A stretch of 33,293 nucleotides of DNA, from the NCBI GenBank assembly GCA_025924315.1, contig JAICIO010000059.1:1-33293 (forward strand), in the 5' to 3' direction. This DNA is from Phycisphaerae bacterium. Lineage in GTDB: Bacteria; Planctomycetota; Phycisphaerae; Tepidisphaerales; Tepidisphaeraceae. The notes under the pieces were generated by a model. It did not search any database. It worked only from the letters and a program-made list of their open reading frames with translations, and was not told the origin of the DNA. Below, one piece after another: positions 21,736 to 29,753 of this stretch. How positions within the stretch are numbered: position 1 is the first letter of the stretch; each line of letters begins with the position of its first letter. Both the position numbers and the translations under genes were made by a program.

Positions 21736-23550
21736 ATGCAAACCGCGGAACCTCCTGGCGATCCAGTGCGAGAGATTTTCGATCACGCGGTCGAACTGCG
21801 CGCCGAAGAGCGGGAGGCGTTCATCAAGGCTGTCTGCGGCGGAGATGCGGATCTGCTCAAAAAAGTTCGCGAGCTGCTCGAGGCGCATGACTCCGCCGGC
21901 GCGTTTCTCAGCGATCCGGCGATCGACCCGGCGGCGCTGGGTGGGGAGTTGCCGGCGACGGGGCATCGGATTGGTCCGTACAAGCTGCTTCGCGTGCTCG
22001 GTGAAGGAGGCTACGGCGTAGTTTACCTCGCGGAGCAGGATCCGCCGCTGCGGCGACGCGTGGCGCTGAAAGTCATCAAGGCCGGCATGGACACGCGACA
22101 AGTCATCGCGCGATTTGATGTGGAACGACAGGCCCTGGCACTGCTCGATCATCCCGGAATTTCCAGGGTGCTCGACGCCGGCGCGACCGAAGCCGGTCGG
22201 CCGTACTTCGTGATGGAGCTCGTCGAAGGTGAGCCGATCACACGGTATTGCCAGAAGCATCACACGCGTCTCGACGATCGCCTGCGACTTTTCATCGGCG
22301 TGTGCGCCGCGGTTCAGCACGCACACTCGCGTGGGATTCTGCATCGCGATATCAAGCCGGGAAATGTGCTCGTCAGCACGCAGGATGGTCAGCCGATCGC
22401 AAAGGTGATTGACTTTGGGATCGCCAAGGCGATCGGCCGTGAGGACGGGCAAACGATTTCGCCGTCGCTCACGCTCGAAGCACAAATGCTCGGCACGCCG
22501 CAGTACATGAGCCCGGAGCAGGCGGATCCGTCGCATGCCCACGTCGATTCGCGGACGGATGTGTACGGCCTCGGCGGATTGTTGTACGAGCTGCTGTGCG
22601 ACGCTCCGCCGCTCGCGCCGGAACTCTTCAAACGCGCCGCCATCGGAGAAACCGCGAGGATTCTCACGGAAGTTGATCCGCCGCTGCCGAGTACGCGCGT
22701 GCTCGCGACCGAAGTCTCTCCGAAGCATGTGCATCAGCTCAAGCGCTGGTCGCGGCGCCTTCGCGGCGATCTCGATCGCATCGCGGCCAAGGCGCTGGAG
22801 AAAGATCCATCGCGGCGGTACGAGAATCCGGAAGAACTCGCCGCCGACGTGCGCCGGTACCTCGAGCACGAGCCCGTGCTGGCCCGCGGGCGCGGCGCGC
22901 TTTACCGTGCTCGAAAGTTCACGATTCGACGTCGTCGCGCGATTGGACTCTTTCTCATCGCGATCATTTGCGGTGGGATTGGCTCGGGCATCGCACTATC
23001 GCTGCGGCGTCCGCTTCCCCCGAAAACATCGCTCGTGCCGACCACATTCCCCACGACTTCGACCGCACTTGTTCCCGCGACGAAACCGCTTGAGCCGCTG
23101 CTGCCGGGCTTGATCGGTCGCTACTATTCCGACATCGAATTCAAACATTTCGTCACGCAGCGGATCGATCGGGAGATCGAGTTTCACTGGTCGACTGGTG
23201 TTGCGCCCGCGCCGGGCGTCGGCACGCCGAAGTACGGCGTGCGATGGACCGGCGTCGTCATCGTTCCGTCCGGCGGAATCAAGCGCATCGGTTTCTATGC
23301 CGACGACGGCGCCCGTCTGCGAATCGACGGCCAGCTGAAGATCGAAACGCATTCGCCAATGCGGCTCGACACGGGCCCAGAGGAAACAATTTCTCCGGGC
23401 CGACATACAATTCAACTCGACTATTGGAACAAATTCTCGCTCGGCGACGTCAGGCTGCACTGGGCGATTCACCCCGGAAAAGTCGAGCCAATCCCGGCAG
23501 ATTGCCTGTTTCACACTGCCTCCGACGCCGCACTTCCGACCACCCGATGA
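21736..23550 (+). CDS. Transmembrane Ser/Thr protein kinase with extracellular PA14 domain
   Basis: A 604-residue receptor-like Hanks kinase. An N-terminal segment (1-75) precedes the kinase (about 80-380): glycine loop GEGGYGVVY, ATP-binding Lys112 in VALKVIK, catalytic Asp205 in HRDIKPGNV, DFG Asp226, and SPEQ in the activation segment. All catalytic residues are present. A single membrane helix (about 403-422, GLFLIAIICGGIGSGIAL) leads through a Pro/Thr-rich linker to a PA14-like domain (about 456-600: LIGRYYSDIEFK, RWTGVVIVPSGG, YADDGARLRIDG, ISPGRHTIQLDYWNK). PA14 domains often bind carbohydrate, so the kinase may sense glycans outside the cell membrane. The ECF sigma gene 192 bases upstream is the probable target pathway. 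Confidence 0.94.
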   Translation: MQTAEPPGDPVREIFDHAVELRAEEREAFIKAVCGGDADLLKKVRELLEAHDSAGAFLSDPAIDPAALGGELPATGHRIGPYKLLRVLGEGGYGVVYLAEQDPPLRRRVALKVIKAGMDTRQVIARFDVERQALALLDHPGISRVLDAGATEAGRPYFVMELVEGEPITRYCQKHHTRLDDRLRLFIGVCAAVQHAHSRGILHRDIKPGNVLVSTQDGQPIAKVIDFGIAKAIGREDGQTISPSLTLEAQMLGTPQYMSPEQADPSHAHVDSRTDVYGLGGLLYELLCDAPPLAPELFKRAAIGETARILTEVDPPLPSTRVLATEVSPKHVHQLKRWSRRLRGDLDRIAAKALEKDPSRRYENPEELAADVRRYLEHEPVLARGRGALYRARKFTIRRRRAIGLFLIAIICGGIGSGIALSLRRPLPPKTSLVPTTFPTTSTALVPATKPLEPLLPGLIGRYYSDIEFKHFVTQRIDREIEFHWSTGVAPAPGVGTPKYGVRWTGVVIVPSGGIKRIGFYADDGARLRIDGQLKIETHSPMRLDTGPEETISPGRHTIQLDYWNKFSLGDVRLHWAIHPGKVEPIPADCLFHTASDAALPTTR

Positions 23551-23636
23551 AAATCCTGGCGTGATTTGGCCAGCAACGGCGCCTTGTTCTGTGACCGTGG
23601 CGAATGGTTCGCCGCGAAAATCGAACGAGGTGAATC

Positions 23637-23969
23637 ATGCAACGCATCGCACTCATCATCATCCTGCTGCTCATGCCCGTCGTGGCTCACGCTGCTTCGA
23701 AGAACTGCTGCACGAACAGGACCGTGATTCACCACCATCACAAGCACCATCATCATCATCATCACTGGCGCCGCTGGCATCATCACCATCGCCGTTGCTT
23801 GGCGCACCTGCGAGCGCTGCGAAGCATCGTGCATCCCGCCCACTTCCGCACCCAGATTCATCGCGGCGCTCGATGCTGGAGATATCGGAAAGCGTACGTG
23901 CTGATGGGAAGCGCCCGCGGCGAGCGAGAACTGCTGAGTCTGGAAGCATCGCTGCGAAGCCTGCGATGA
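23637..23969 (+). CDS. Small secreted histidine-rich protein
   Basis: A 110-residue protein with a clear signal peptide (MQRIALIIILLLMPVVAHA) and AGGTGA at proper spacing before the ATG. After Cys24-Cys25 comes a histidine run: four His, Lys, seven His (32-43), then WRRW and four more His (48-51) and Cys54. The remainder is Arg-rich, with no known domain. The His/Cys content suggests binding of zinc, nickel or copper in the periplasm; this is inference. The CAT/CAC codon run is a near-microsatellite and could vary in length between strains. A terminator follows, so it appears to be the last gene of its transcript. No homolog family is recognised. Confidence 0.75.
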   Translation: MQRIALIIILLLMPVVAHAASKNCCTNRTVIHHHHKHHHHHHHWRRWHHHHRRCLAHLRALRSIVHPAHFRTQIHRGARCWRYRKAYVLMGSARGERELLSLEASLRSLR

Positions 23970-23987
23970 ACGCGTCGCGCGGAAAGT

Positions 23988-24016
23988 GCCAGGAGAAGGG
24001 GGGCTCCTGGCTTTTT
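23988..24016 (+). terminator. Rho-independent terminator
   Basis: GCCAGGAG (23988-23995), an 8-base loop, CTCCTGGC (24004-24011), then five T. It is 18 bases after the stop of the His-rich gene and separates it from the ankyrin gene at 24034. Confidence 0.85.
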
Positions 24017-24033
24017 GATCCAACGGAGGCGCT

Positions 24034-24546
24034 ATGCGAACAGCACATCACATCAGGCCATGGCTCGCGCGATTTGTGTTAGTGATTATGTTCGCGCTAA
24101 TCGCGCTCGCGGCTCGATATGGGGCCGATCTTCAGGATCGGCTTGCCGGCTGGCCGCGGGGAAATGAGTTGCTTCTTTCGGCGGCGGGAAATGGCGATAA
24201 CGAGCGATTAGAGAGGGCACTCGCCGAGGGCGCAGACGTCAACGCGCGTGACATCTTCGGCACAACCGCGCTGATGCTTGCATGCAGCAACGGCAACGAG
24301 GCCACCGTGCGGCGGCTGGTGGATCATGACGCGGCTGTGACGCTCGACAATCACGGGATTGACGCGCTGAACAGTGCCGTGATCACGGGAAACACGTCGA
24401 TTGTGAGATTGCTCATCCAATCCGGCGCCGATCCACGTCGCGTGCTGCGTGGGCGATCCGCCATCGATTACGCGATCGAGTACAATAGCCCGGCGATGGT
24501 CCGCGTTCTCTCTTCGACCCTTCGCGACGGGCACACCTTGAAGTAA
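24034..24546 (+). CDS. Membrane-anchored ankyrin-repeat protein
   Basis: A 170-residue protein with an N-terminal membrane helix (about 13-30, FVLVIMFALIALAARYG) and about three ankyrin repeats (48-160): ELLLSAAGNGDNERLERALA, GADVNARDIFGTTALMLACS, the DHDAAVTLDNHGIDALNSAV unit, and SGADPRRVLRGRSAIDYAIE. GGAGG lies five bases before the ATG. Orientation of the single helix (few positive residues after it, several before) suggests that the repeats face the periplasm. Its TAA stop overlaps an ATG in the next gene (TAATG), so the two are probably expressed together. Ankyrin repeats mediate protein-protein contact; no enzymatic function is implied. Confidence 0.85.
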   Translation: MRTAHHIRPWLARFVLVIMFALIALAARYGADLQDRLAGWPRGNELLLSAAGNGDNERLERALAEGADVNARDIFGTTALMLACSNGNEATVRRLVDHDAAVTLDNHGIDALNSAVITGNTSIVRLLIQSGADPRRVLRGRSAIDYAIEYNSPAMVRVLSSTLRDGHTLK

Positions 24547-24557
24547 TGGAGCTGAAG

Positions 24558-26075
24558 ATGAATCGGATGTTTTGGATTGCTCTGCTGATCTGCATCGCGC
24601 CGCTCGCGCGGGCTGTTGGCCCGACGACCGCGCCCGCGACGCAAGCTGGGCATTGGGACGAGATGAGCGATCGCGTCGTCTTCCTGACCACCGCGCTCGC
24701 GACGGTCGAAGCGTCGATCGACGCGGTGAATGCGCAGATCCGCAACGCAGGCTATCGCGCGAATGTGAAAACCGACGAGGCGAAGCTCTATGCCAAGGGC
24801 AACGAGCTGATGAACCGCAACGGCGGGATTCCCATGTCGATCGATTGGCGGCAATTCTACGGCCGCACCGCGCAGCGGTTCTTTTATCATCCGAAGGGCG
24901 GAGAAAACATCTACATCAACCCGCACCCGATCTCCGAGCGTCCGCCGCAGTTTGATTACATCTTCAAGGCGAACAATCAGGCGAAGCAGCAGGCGCTGGC
25001 GGATGCTTCTGCGCTGGGGAATCAAGTCGATAAGCTTCTTCGTCGTCGAACAGAGCTCGAAGAAAAACAGGTCGCGCTCTGGATGCAGATTCCGTTTGAG
25101 TCAGAGGCGTATCAGGGCCTCGCGGAGAAGCCGATCTATCGTTACGAACTTCGTGCGACTTCCGATGGCCCCATGGCGCAACAGCAGCTCGCCGCCGTCG
25201 GCGCGGGCGCTCACTGCATGCGGACGATCGACGCGCTGATGAATGCCACAAAAGCGAACGTGTCGAAGGATCTCGGCGGATCGTTGCACGCCCTGCAGTT
25301 CGACACCGCCGCCGCAGAAAAGACGCTGGAAAAATCGCTGCTCGCGCAAAGCGATCTCAACGTCGAGCTCACGTCGCAGATCGAACCCCTCGGCCAGCTC
25401 TTCGCCGCCGCGAAACGAACCGTGGCGCTGGCGAACAATGTCGTCGACGCGAGCGATCTCGCCCGCGAAGCGACGAGCTCGAGCGATGAAAAGTCCAAAG
25501 CGCAGTACCGCGCCGTGCTCGGCAATTCGCTGCTCGAATACGCCTCAACCGTCTCCGCGGCCGATCATTATCTCGAGCAAGTTGCGCAGTCGTACAAGAT
25601 CGTTCCCGATACGTCGCACGAGTTGTCGGAGTTGAAGTTCACACCGCATTTTTCCGAGTTAGGCGCCGGGCCTTCATCGCCCACAGACGTTGGCATCCCC
25701 AAAGATGCTCGCATGTTTAACGGGCACCATTTCAAAGTGTTCTGGGAAGCAATCGACTGGAACGAAGCCGATCAGCGCTGCCGCGACATGGGAGGCTATC
25801 TCGCGTGGCCGCCCAATGACAATGTCACGAAGTTCCTCGAGAGACTGAAGGGCGAGAACAACGAAGTGTGGCTCGGCGGATATCTCGGCAAGGACGGCTG
25901 GAAGTGGGCGAAAGATGATCACCCCATCAAGGAAGATCGCCTTCGCGTGAAGGCCGGCGACAAGTGCATCGCACTCTCACCGCATGGTTACCTCGTCGGT
26001 CACACCATCAAGCACGACGACCCGGGAATCAAAGTGAAGGACGTGCCGGGATATATCTGTGAGTGGGATCATTAA
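24558..26075 (+). CDS. Secreted coiled protein with C-terminal C-type-lectin-like domain
   Basis: A 505-residue protein with signal peptide (MNRMFWIALLICIAPLARA) and then a planctomycete-like linker (PTTAPATQ). The middle (about 30-360) is mostly helical and Ala/Gln/Glu-rich, with probable coiled coils and no family I recognise. The C-terminal 120 residues look like a C-type-lectin-like fold: GHHFKVFWEAIDWNEADQRC, GGYLAWPPND, NNEVWLGGYLGKDGWKWAKD and PGYICEWDH, ending with the usual final cysteine. The start at 24558 is chosen because GGAG precedes it by seven bases; an ATG at 24546 would put Glu in the signal peptide n-region. Likely bound at the cell surface or in the periplasm. Confidence 0.83.
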   Translation: MNRMFWIALLICIAPLARAVGPTTAPATQAGHWDEMSDRVVFLTTALATVEASIDAVNAQIRNAGYRANVKTDEAKLYAKGNELMNRNGGIPMSIDWRQFYGRTAQRFFYHPKGGENIYINPHPISERPPQFDYIFKANNQAKQQALADASALGNQVDKLLRRRTELEEKQVALWMQIPFESEAYQGLAEKPIYRYELRATSDGPMAQQQLAAVGAGAHCMRTIDALMNATKANVSKDLGGSLHALQFDTAAAEKTLEKSLLAQSDLNVELTSQIEPLGQLFAAAKRTVALANNVVDASDLAREATSSSDEKSKAQYRAVLGNSLLEYASTVSAADHYLEQVAQSYKIVPDTSHELSELKFTPHFSELGAGPSSPTDVGIPKDARMFNGHHFKVFWEAIDWNEADQRCRDMGGYLAWPPNDNVTKFLERLKGENNEVWLGGYLGKDGWKWAKDDHPIKEDRLRVKAGDKCIALSPHGYLVGHTIKHDDPGIKVKDVPGYICEWDH

Positions 26076-26081
26076 GCGCCG

Positions 26082-26423
26082 ATGGCGGATCGGGAGCCGA
26101 CCATTCTGCCGTATGAACCGAAGCCGCGGCGAAACTTTCGCCGCTGGTGGTTGGCCATTCAAATCGGGTTGACAGTCATCGTCGCAATCGCGGTGATCCG
26201 GTCGCTGTGTTCCTCATATCCGCGCAAACCCATAATCGGCTTCGTTCAGATAAGTCCCATACGAGCTGCATCAACAGCGCCTGTCACAACGTCCGATCTC
26301 TCGCGCGGCCTCTTCCTTTTGCTCCGATCGCAGGATATCACGTCGACAAACTTCACGGGGCCTACAACGGAACCGACGAAATGGGAATCCGATCCCTCGG
26401 ATTTGCGGAGCCTCAAACCATGA
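26082..26423 (+). CDS. Small single-pass membrane protein, function unknown
   Basis: A 113-residue protein: a basic N-terminus (YEPKPRRNFRRWW), one membrane helix (about 25-43, LAIQIGLTVIVAIAVIRSL), and a polar tail rich in Ser/Thr/Pro. It is not recognised. The tail (SRGLFLLLRSQDITSTNFT) faintly recalls the small prepilin-like proteins of planctomycetes, but there is no prepilin cleavage motif. It begins six bases after the lectin gene stop, and its TGA overlaps the ATG of the PhyH gene (ATGA at 26420-26423), so it lies in a tight operon. Confidence 0.6.
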   Translation: MADREPTILPYEPKPRRNFRRWWLAIQIGLTVIVAIAVIRSLCSSYPRKPIIGFVQISPIRAASTAPVTTSDLSRGLFLLLRSQDITSTNFTGPTTEPTKWESDPSDLRSLKP

Positions 26424-27232
26424 TGCTTTCCGCTGAGCAAATCGCGCAGTACGAGCGCGACGGATTCGTAGTGGTGCGCGCATTATTCGACGAGCTATGG
26501 CGAACGGGCGTGTCGGATTGGCTCACCGATTTGGCACAGCGACGCGAGCAGTTGCCGAAGGAACAATTCGTGCTCGAAGCGGCTACGCGCGACGGATCAC
26601 CCCATTCATCGCTCACCGCCGTGCGGAAGTTCGAAAGCTTGAACAAGCATCCCGAGGCGCTGCGTTATTTCGGCGCGGGCAGCCCCGGCGCGCTTGCCAC
26701 CGAGAAGCTCATCGGCCGCGACGATCTGCGGATCATCTATCTCTCCGCGTTCGCCAAGCCCGCGGGCCACGGATCGAAAACGCCGTGGCATCAGGATCAG
26801 GCGCTCTGGCCGAACTGGATGCCGACCGCCACGAGCTGCTGGGTTGCGCTCGATCCCTGCACGCATGAGAACGGCTGTCTGCAATTTCTCCGCGGAAGCC
26901 ATCGCGAAGGATTGGCCGAGCACGTCATGACCGAAGGCACACCGCATCAACATATTCCCGCCGATCATGCAGATCCCGACCGCATTGTGTCAGTGCTGAT
27001 GCAACCCGGCGACGCGATTTTCTTCGGCGGACGCGTCTGGCACTTCAGTGAAGCGAATGGATCCCCGCAGCGACGACTAGGGATCGTCGCGGTTTATGCA
27101 TCCAATCGGGAGCTACACGACGCCGCCGACAACGCCGCCTTCGTCCGTCAGAAACAGCGGTTAAACCGGCCGATCGGTTCAGATCGGTCCTGGTATGAGT
27201 CCCGCCCGTGGGCATCCGAAATCGGTCGATAA
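26420..27232 (+). CDS. Phytanoyl-CoA dioxygenase (PhyH) family Fe(II)/2-oxoglutarate oxygenase
   Basis: A 270-residue cupin-fold oxygenase. The iron-binding triad is visible: His124 and Asp126 in TPWHQDQALWP and distal His208 in GRVWHFSEANG, with Arg in QRRLGIV expected to hold 2-oxoglutarate. The opening MLSAEQIAQYERDGFVVVRALFDE is typical of the family, as is CWVALDPCTHENGCLQFLRGSHREG. Such enzymes hydroxylate lipids, amino acids, alkaloids or other small molecules; the substrate here is unknown. The ATG at 26420 overlaps the stop of the preceding small gene (26423 is another possible ATG). The upstream in-frame sequence lacks family features, so the shorter form is chosen. Confidence 0.9.
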   Translation: MMLSAEQIAQYERDGFVVVRALFDELWRTGVSDWLTDLAQRREQLPKEQFVLEAATRDGSPHSSLTAVRKFESLNKHPEALRYFGAGSPGALATEKLIGRDDLRIIYLSAFAKPAGHGSKTPWHQDQALWPNWMPTATSCWVALDPCTHENGCLQFLRGSHREGLAEHVMTEGTPHQHIPADHADPDRIVSVLMQPGDAIFFGGRVWHFSEANGSPQRRLGIVAVYASNRELHDAADNAAFVRQKQRLNRPIGSDRSWYESRPWASEIGR

Positions 27233-27331
27233 GTTGTCCCCGCCACCAAACCGATATAAGATTGAGACGTATTATTTCTGCCCGATTCTTTGACATTCAG
27301 ACCCATCGGCTTTTCGACTCTGCTCAAAGCA

Positions 27332-27713
27332 GGGGGCGATCGGTTTCGACCGGGTGGCTACGGTGGTGGTGGCATGCAGGGGACGCTCACTTGGCCCCTT
27401 AAAAATGTGAGCAAACATCAACTGCCAATAACAGTGATGTCGCTGGTCGCGTTGGTTTCAACGCCCAGCTCGCAATGGCTGCCTAATTAACTAGGTGGTC
27501 TCGGCACAGTGCGGATGTCTGCGACGCGCTGGCTGAAAACAGCAGGCTGGTCCTTTGATTCGGTCGTTGGTCAGAGGATGAGATAAAGACGGCTGGAGCC
27601 TGATGCAGGGTGCTCGTGTTCGGCGTCAGGATCGAGATCAAAACGCGAGATAAGCATGTAGAGGCCACGACTGGCGTTACTTCGGGACGAGGGTTCAATT
27701 CCCTCCGCCTCCA
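27332..27713 (+). ncRNA. ssrA: Transfer-messenger RNA (tmRNA, one-piece)
   Basis: Rescues stalled ribosomes with SmpB and tags the nascent chain. The 5' end GGGGGCG pairs with CGCCTCC (27706-27712), including the G3-U pair expected for alanine charging, and A27713 is the discriminator; CCA is not encoded. The T arm is GAGGG-TTCAATT-CCCTC (27689-27705). The tRNA-like 5' region contains the typical GGTTTCGAC block. The reading frame at 27424-27483 encodes the 20-residue tag ANNSDVAGRVGFNAQLAMAA, then TAA (27484-27486); resume codon is GCC. A TTGACA at 27290-27295 may be its -35 box, though no good -10 follows. Length is 382 bases, normal for bacteria. Confidence 0.96.
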
Positions 27714-27812
27714 TTCGACTCGCTGCGCTCGCTCATGGCGGGCCAGCGAGCGGGGAATTACGCATGCTTCATTCGGGGAGACGACTCACGAACACAAAGC
27801 AGCGAGTCGAAT
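27713..27812. repeat. Inverted repeat directly after tmRNA
   Basis: ATTCGACTCGCTGC (27713-27726) and GCAGCGAGTCGAAT (27799-27812) are perfect reverse complements, with CGCTC-rich sequence between. The left arm starts at the tmRNA discriminator base. A GCGCAGCGCATCGAAGGG unit follows at about 27825-27842. The segment between tmRNA and the next gene carries no other feature that I see. Confidence 0.8.
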
Positions 27813-27851
27813 GCCCTGAGTAAGCGCAGCGCATCGAAGGGCCATCTCTCA

Positions 27852-28160
27852 ATGGCATCTGCTTCAGCAGATTCCTCTTGCTTCCACGTCTACATCCTGC
27901 GCTGCGCCGATGGGTCTCTCTACGTCGGCCACACTCGCAATCTCGAAGGCCGTTTGAACGTCCACAATGACGGTCGCGGCGCGCTTTGGACGGCCTGCCG
28001 CCGACCCGTTGAACTCGTTTATCACGAGGAACTTCCGACCGAGGCAGATGCCATCGCTCGTGAGCGGCAGTTGAAACGTTGGGCACATGCCAAGAAGTTG
28101 TCTCTGATCAACGGCGACCTCACAAAATTGAAATCCCTTGCGCGTCGCCGCATCCGATGA
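27852..28160 (+). CDS. GIY-YIG nuclease-domain protein
   Basis: A 102-residue single-domain protein of the small GIY-YIG family (YhbQ/URI-like). The motif is VYILRCADGSLYVG (Tyr14, Tyr24), with Arg34 in EGRLNVHN, RRPVELVYHEEL and the metal-binding Glu71 in AIARERQLKRW. All main catalytic positions are present, so it is probably a DNA endonuclease-type protein of unknown role. I start it at 27852 because the sequence upstream in frame is repeat DNA. It is convergent with the ankyrin gene at 28174, only 13 bases away. The location next to tmRNA is noted; tmRNA genes are common integration sites but there is no integrase here. Confidence 0.88.
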   Translation: MASASADSSCFHVYILRCADGSLYVGHTRNLEGRLNVHNDGRGALWTACRRPVELVYHEELPTEADAIARERQLKRWAHAKKLSLINGDLTKLKSLARRRIR

Positions 28161-28173
28161 CATGGCGCTGCGA

Positions 28174-29517
28174 TCACGCCGGCGGCAGTTCGCCGCGGAG
28201 GGCGGCGAGCATGATTGCGTCGGATTGGATTTTCTTTGCCGCGGGCTGCCGAGTTGCGCCGGTTTCAAACCATCGCGGTTCGGGTGCGGCGCCGGCGCGG
28301 ACCAGCATCGCGACCACCTTGTAATAGTCGAAGCGTTTGGATTCGTCGGAGTTGCTCCACGCGAAGATCGCCCATTCCAGCGGCGTGCTTTGATGGGCTT
28401 GGTCTTTCATGTTAACCCGCGTTGCGCGTTTCAAGAGAAGCTCCACGATCGCAACGTGAGCTCCGAGAGCCGCCCAATGCAGGCCGGTCTCACCGCGTTG
28501 CGTTAGAGTGGCGTCTGCCTTCATCCCGTTTTGCAGAAGAAACGTGACGACTTCCGTTCGACCGAATTCACACGCCCAAGCGAAACCGGCGGTCATTTGG
28601 CGTTGCGTCGCGCCGGACGTGAGCTGACCTGCGTCGTCAAAGAATGATTTCACGAGGTCGAGACAGCCAACGCCCGATGCGCCTTCGAGATCGAGGCGCG
28701 CGCCACGAGTCGCGAGGAACTCTGCGGCTTGGCCGCGACCGTTGCGAAGACAGGCGTTGACTGCACTCCCACCATCCGAAGACTCAATCGCCGATCCGCT
28801 TCTGATGAGCAGATCGAGCAGTTTCAGCTGTACGCCCGCGGCTTCGGGATGGTAGCTGGTAGCGGTAAGCCCGAGCGTGTTCGATCGGCCGCCGTAAGCG
28901 ATTGATTCCGCATTCACGTCGGCGCCGGCGCGCAGCAGTAGCTTGGTAATCTCGACGATGTTCGGCGGGGTCTTCTGGCGATAATTTTCCACCCCATTCG
29001 CGGAGGTGTAGTGAAGCAGCGTCGCTTCGTGCTCGCGCGTCGAGCGCGCGGTGGCGAGGGCGGGTTGCTCGCGCAATAGCTTCTCCAGCCTCGCCAGATC
29101 GCCGCTGACAATCGCATCGACGGCGGATTCGAATGCGGAGATCGGCGAATGAGCGCGCGCCAGATCTTCGACATGTCGCGCGAACTGCGGCCAACTCGCG
29201 AAGCCGAATTCACGCGCGAGCGCAAACTGAGCGCGCGTGAGCGTGCAATCGCGGCGCGACGCGGCGTCGGTTGCGCCCAGATGCTTCATCATCCGCTCGA
29301 CGCCCATGCGAACGCGCGGCGCGATCTCGCCCGCCGTGTACGGACGGCGGGCGCTGGCATCGACCGGATCAATCTTGAGCTGACCCTGAAGCCATTGCGC
29401 GATCCACTCAGGCAGCGTCTTCGGATCATCCGCCTTACAGGCTCTCAATAATTCTTTCGCCTGCTTTTTGTATTGCTCGAGATTCGGGTAGGGCGGGAGG
29501 GGAAGTGCGTCCAGCAT
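28174..29517 (-). CDS. Ankyrin-repeat protein with N-terminal helical domain
   Basis: A 447-residue cytoplasmic protein (no signal peptide). The first 110 residues are a helical domain often found before ankyrin repeats: PNLEQYKKQAKELLRACKAD and LTRAQFALAREFGFASWPQF. Ankyrin repeats run from about 125 to 425, e.g. IVEITKLLLRAGADVNAES, LKLLDLLIRSGSAIESSD, TEVVTFLLQNGMKADATLTQ and GETGLHWAALGAHVAIVELL. The start at 29517 has AAAGGAG at good spacing. The ankyrin region acts as a protein-binding scaffold; partner unknown. It is transcribed away from the DUF1152 gene, with 236 bases between starts and nothing else seen there. Confidence 0.9.
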   Translation of the reverse strand: MLDALPLPPYPNLEQYKKQAKELLRACKADDPKTLPEWIAQWLQGQLKIDPVDASARRPYTAGEIAPRVRMGVERMMKHLGATDAASRRDCTLTRAQFALAREFGFASWPQFARHVEDLARAHSPISAFESAVDAIVSGDLARLEKLLREQPALATARSTREHEATLLHYTSANGVENYRQKTPPNIVEITKLLLRAGADVNAESIAYGGRSNTLGLTATSYHPEAAGVQLKLLDLLIRSGSAIESSDGGSAVNACLRNGRGQAAEFLATRGARLDLEGASGVGCLDLVKSFFDDAGQLTSGATQRQMTAGFAWACEFGRTEVVTFLLQNGMKADATLTQRGETGLHWAALGAHVAIVELLLKRATRVNMKDQAHQSTPLEWAIFAWSNSDESKRFDYYKVVAMLVRAGAAPEPRWFETGATRQPAAKKIQSDAIMLAALRGELPPA

Positions 29518-29753
29518 ACGAAGCTCCTTTCATGAATGCCTGGAGTCCGCGCAAATCAGGCTGAAAGAAGATTCGAGTTTTCGATCGTTCAATTGGGTGG
29601 GCACGGCCCTTTCCGCGGACTGGATGCGCCCCTAGCGCTGGAAGAGATTCTGACAAAAAGATGCGGCCGTGAAAAGCGCCGAGGACGTCGAGCCCTCGAA
29701 ACGGATCGGCGAGCATGTAGAATTGCATCAGGTCAACGAAACCGGGGGTCTTT

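Noticed and set aside
21685-22869. 394-codon minus-strand frame opposite the kinase
   Set aside because: Antisense to the conserved kinase motifs; no start signal or domain.
23561-24082. 173-codon plus-strand frame overlapping the His-rich gene
   Set aside because: The alternative frame has the signal peptide and a good ribosome site; this one is Ser/Pro-rich low-complexity sequence and reads through a terminator.
27332-28160. Integrated genomic island at tmRNA
   Set aside because: There is no integrase and no duplicated tmRNA end in the window; kept only as a low-interest observation.
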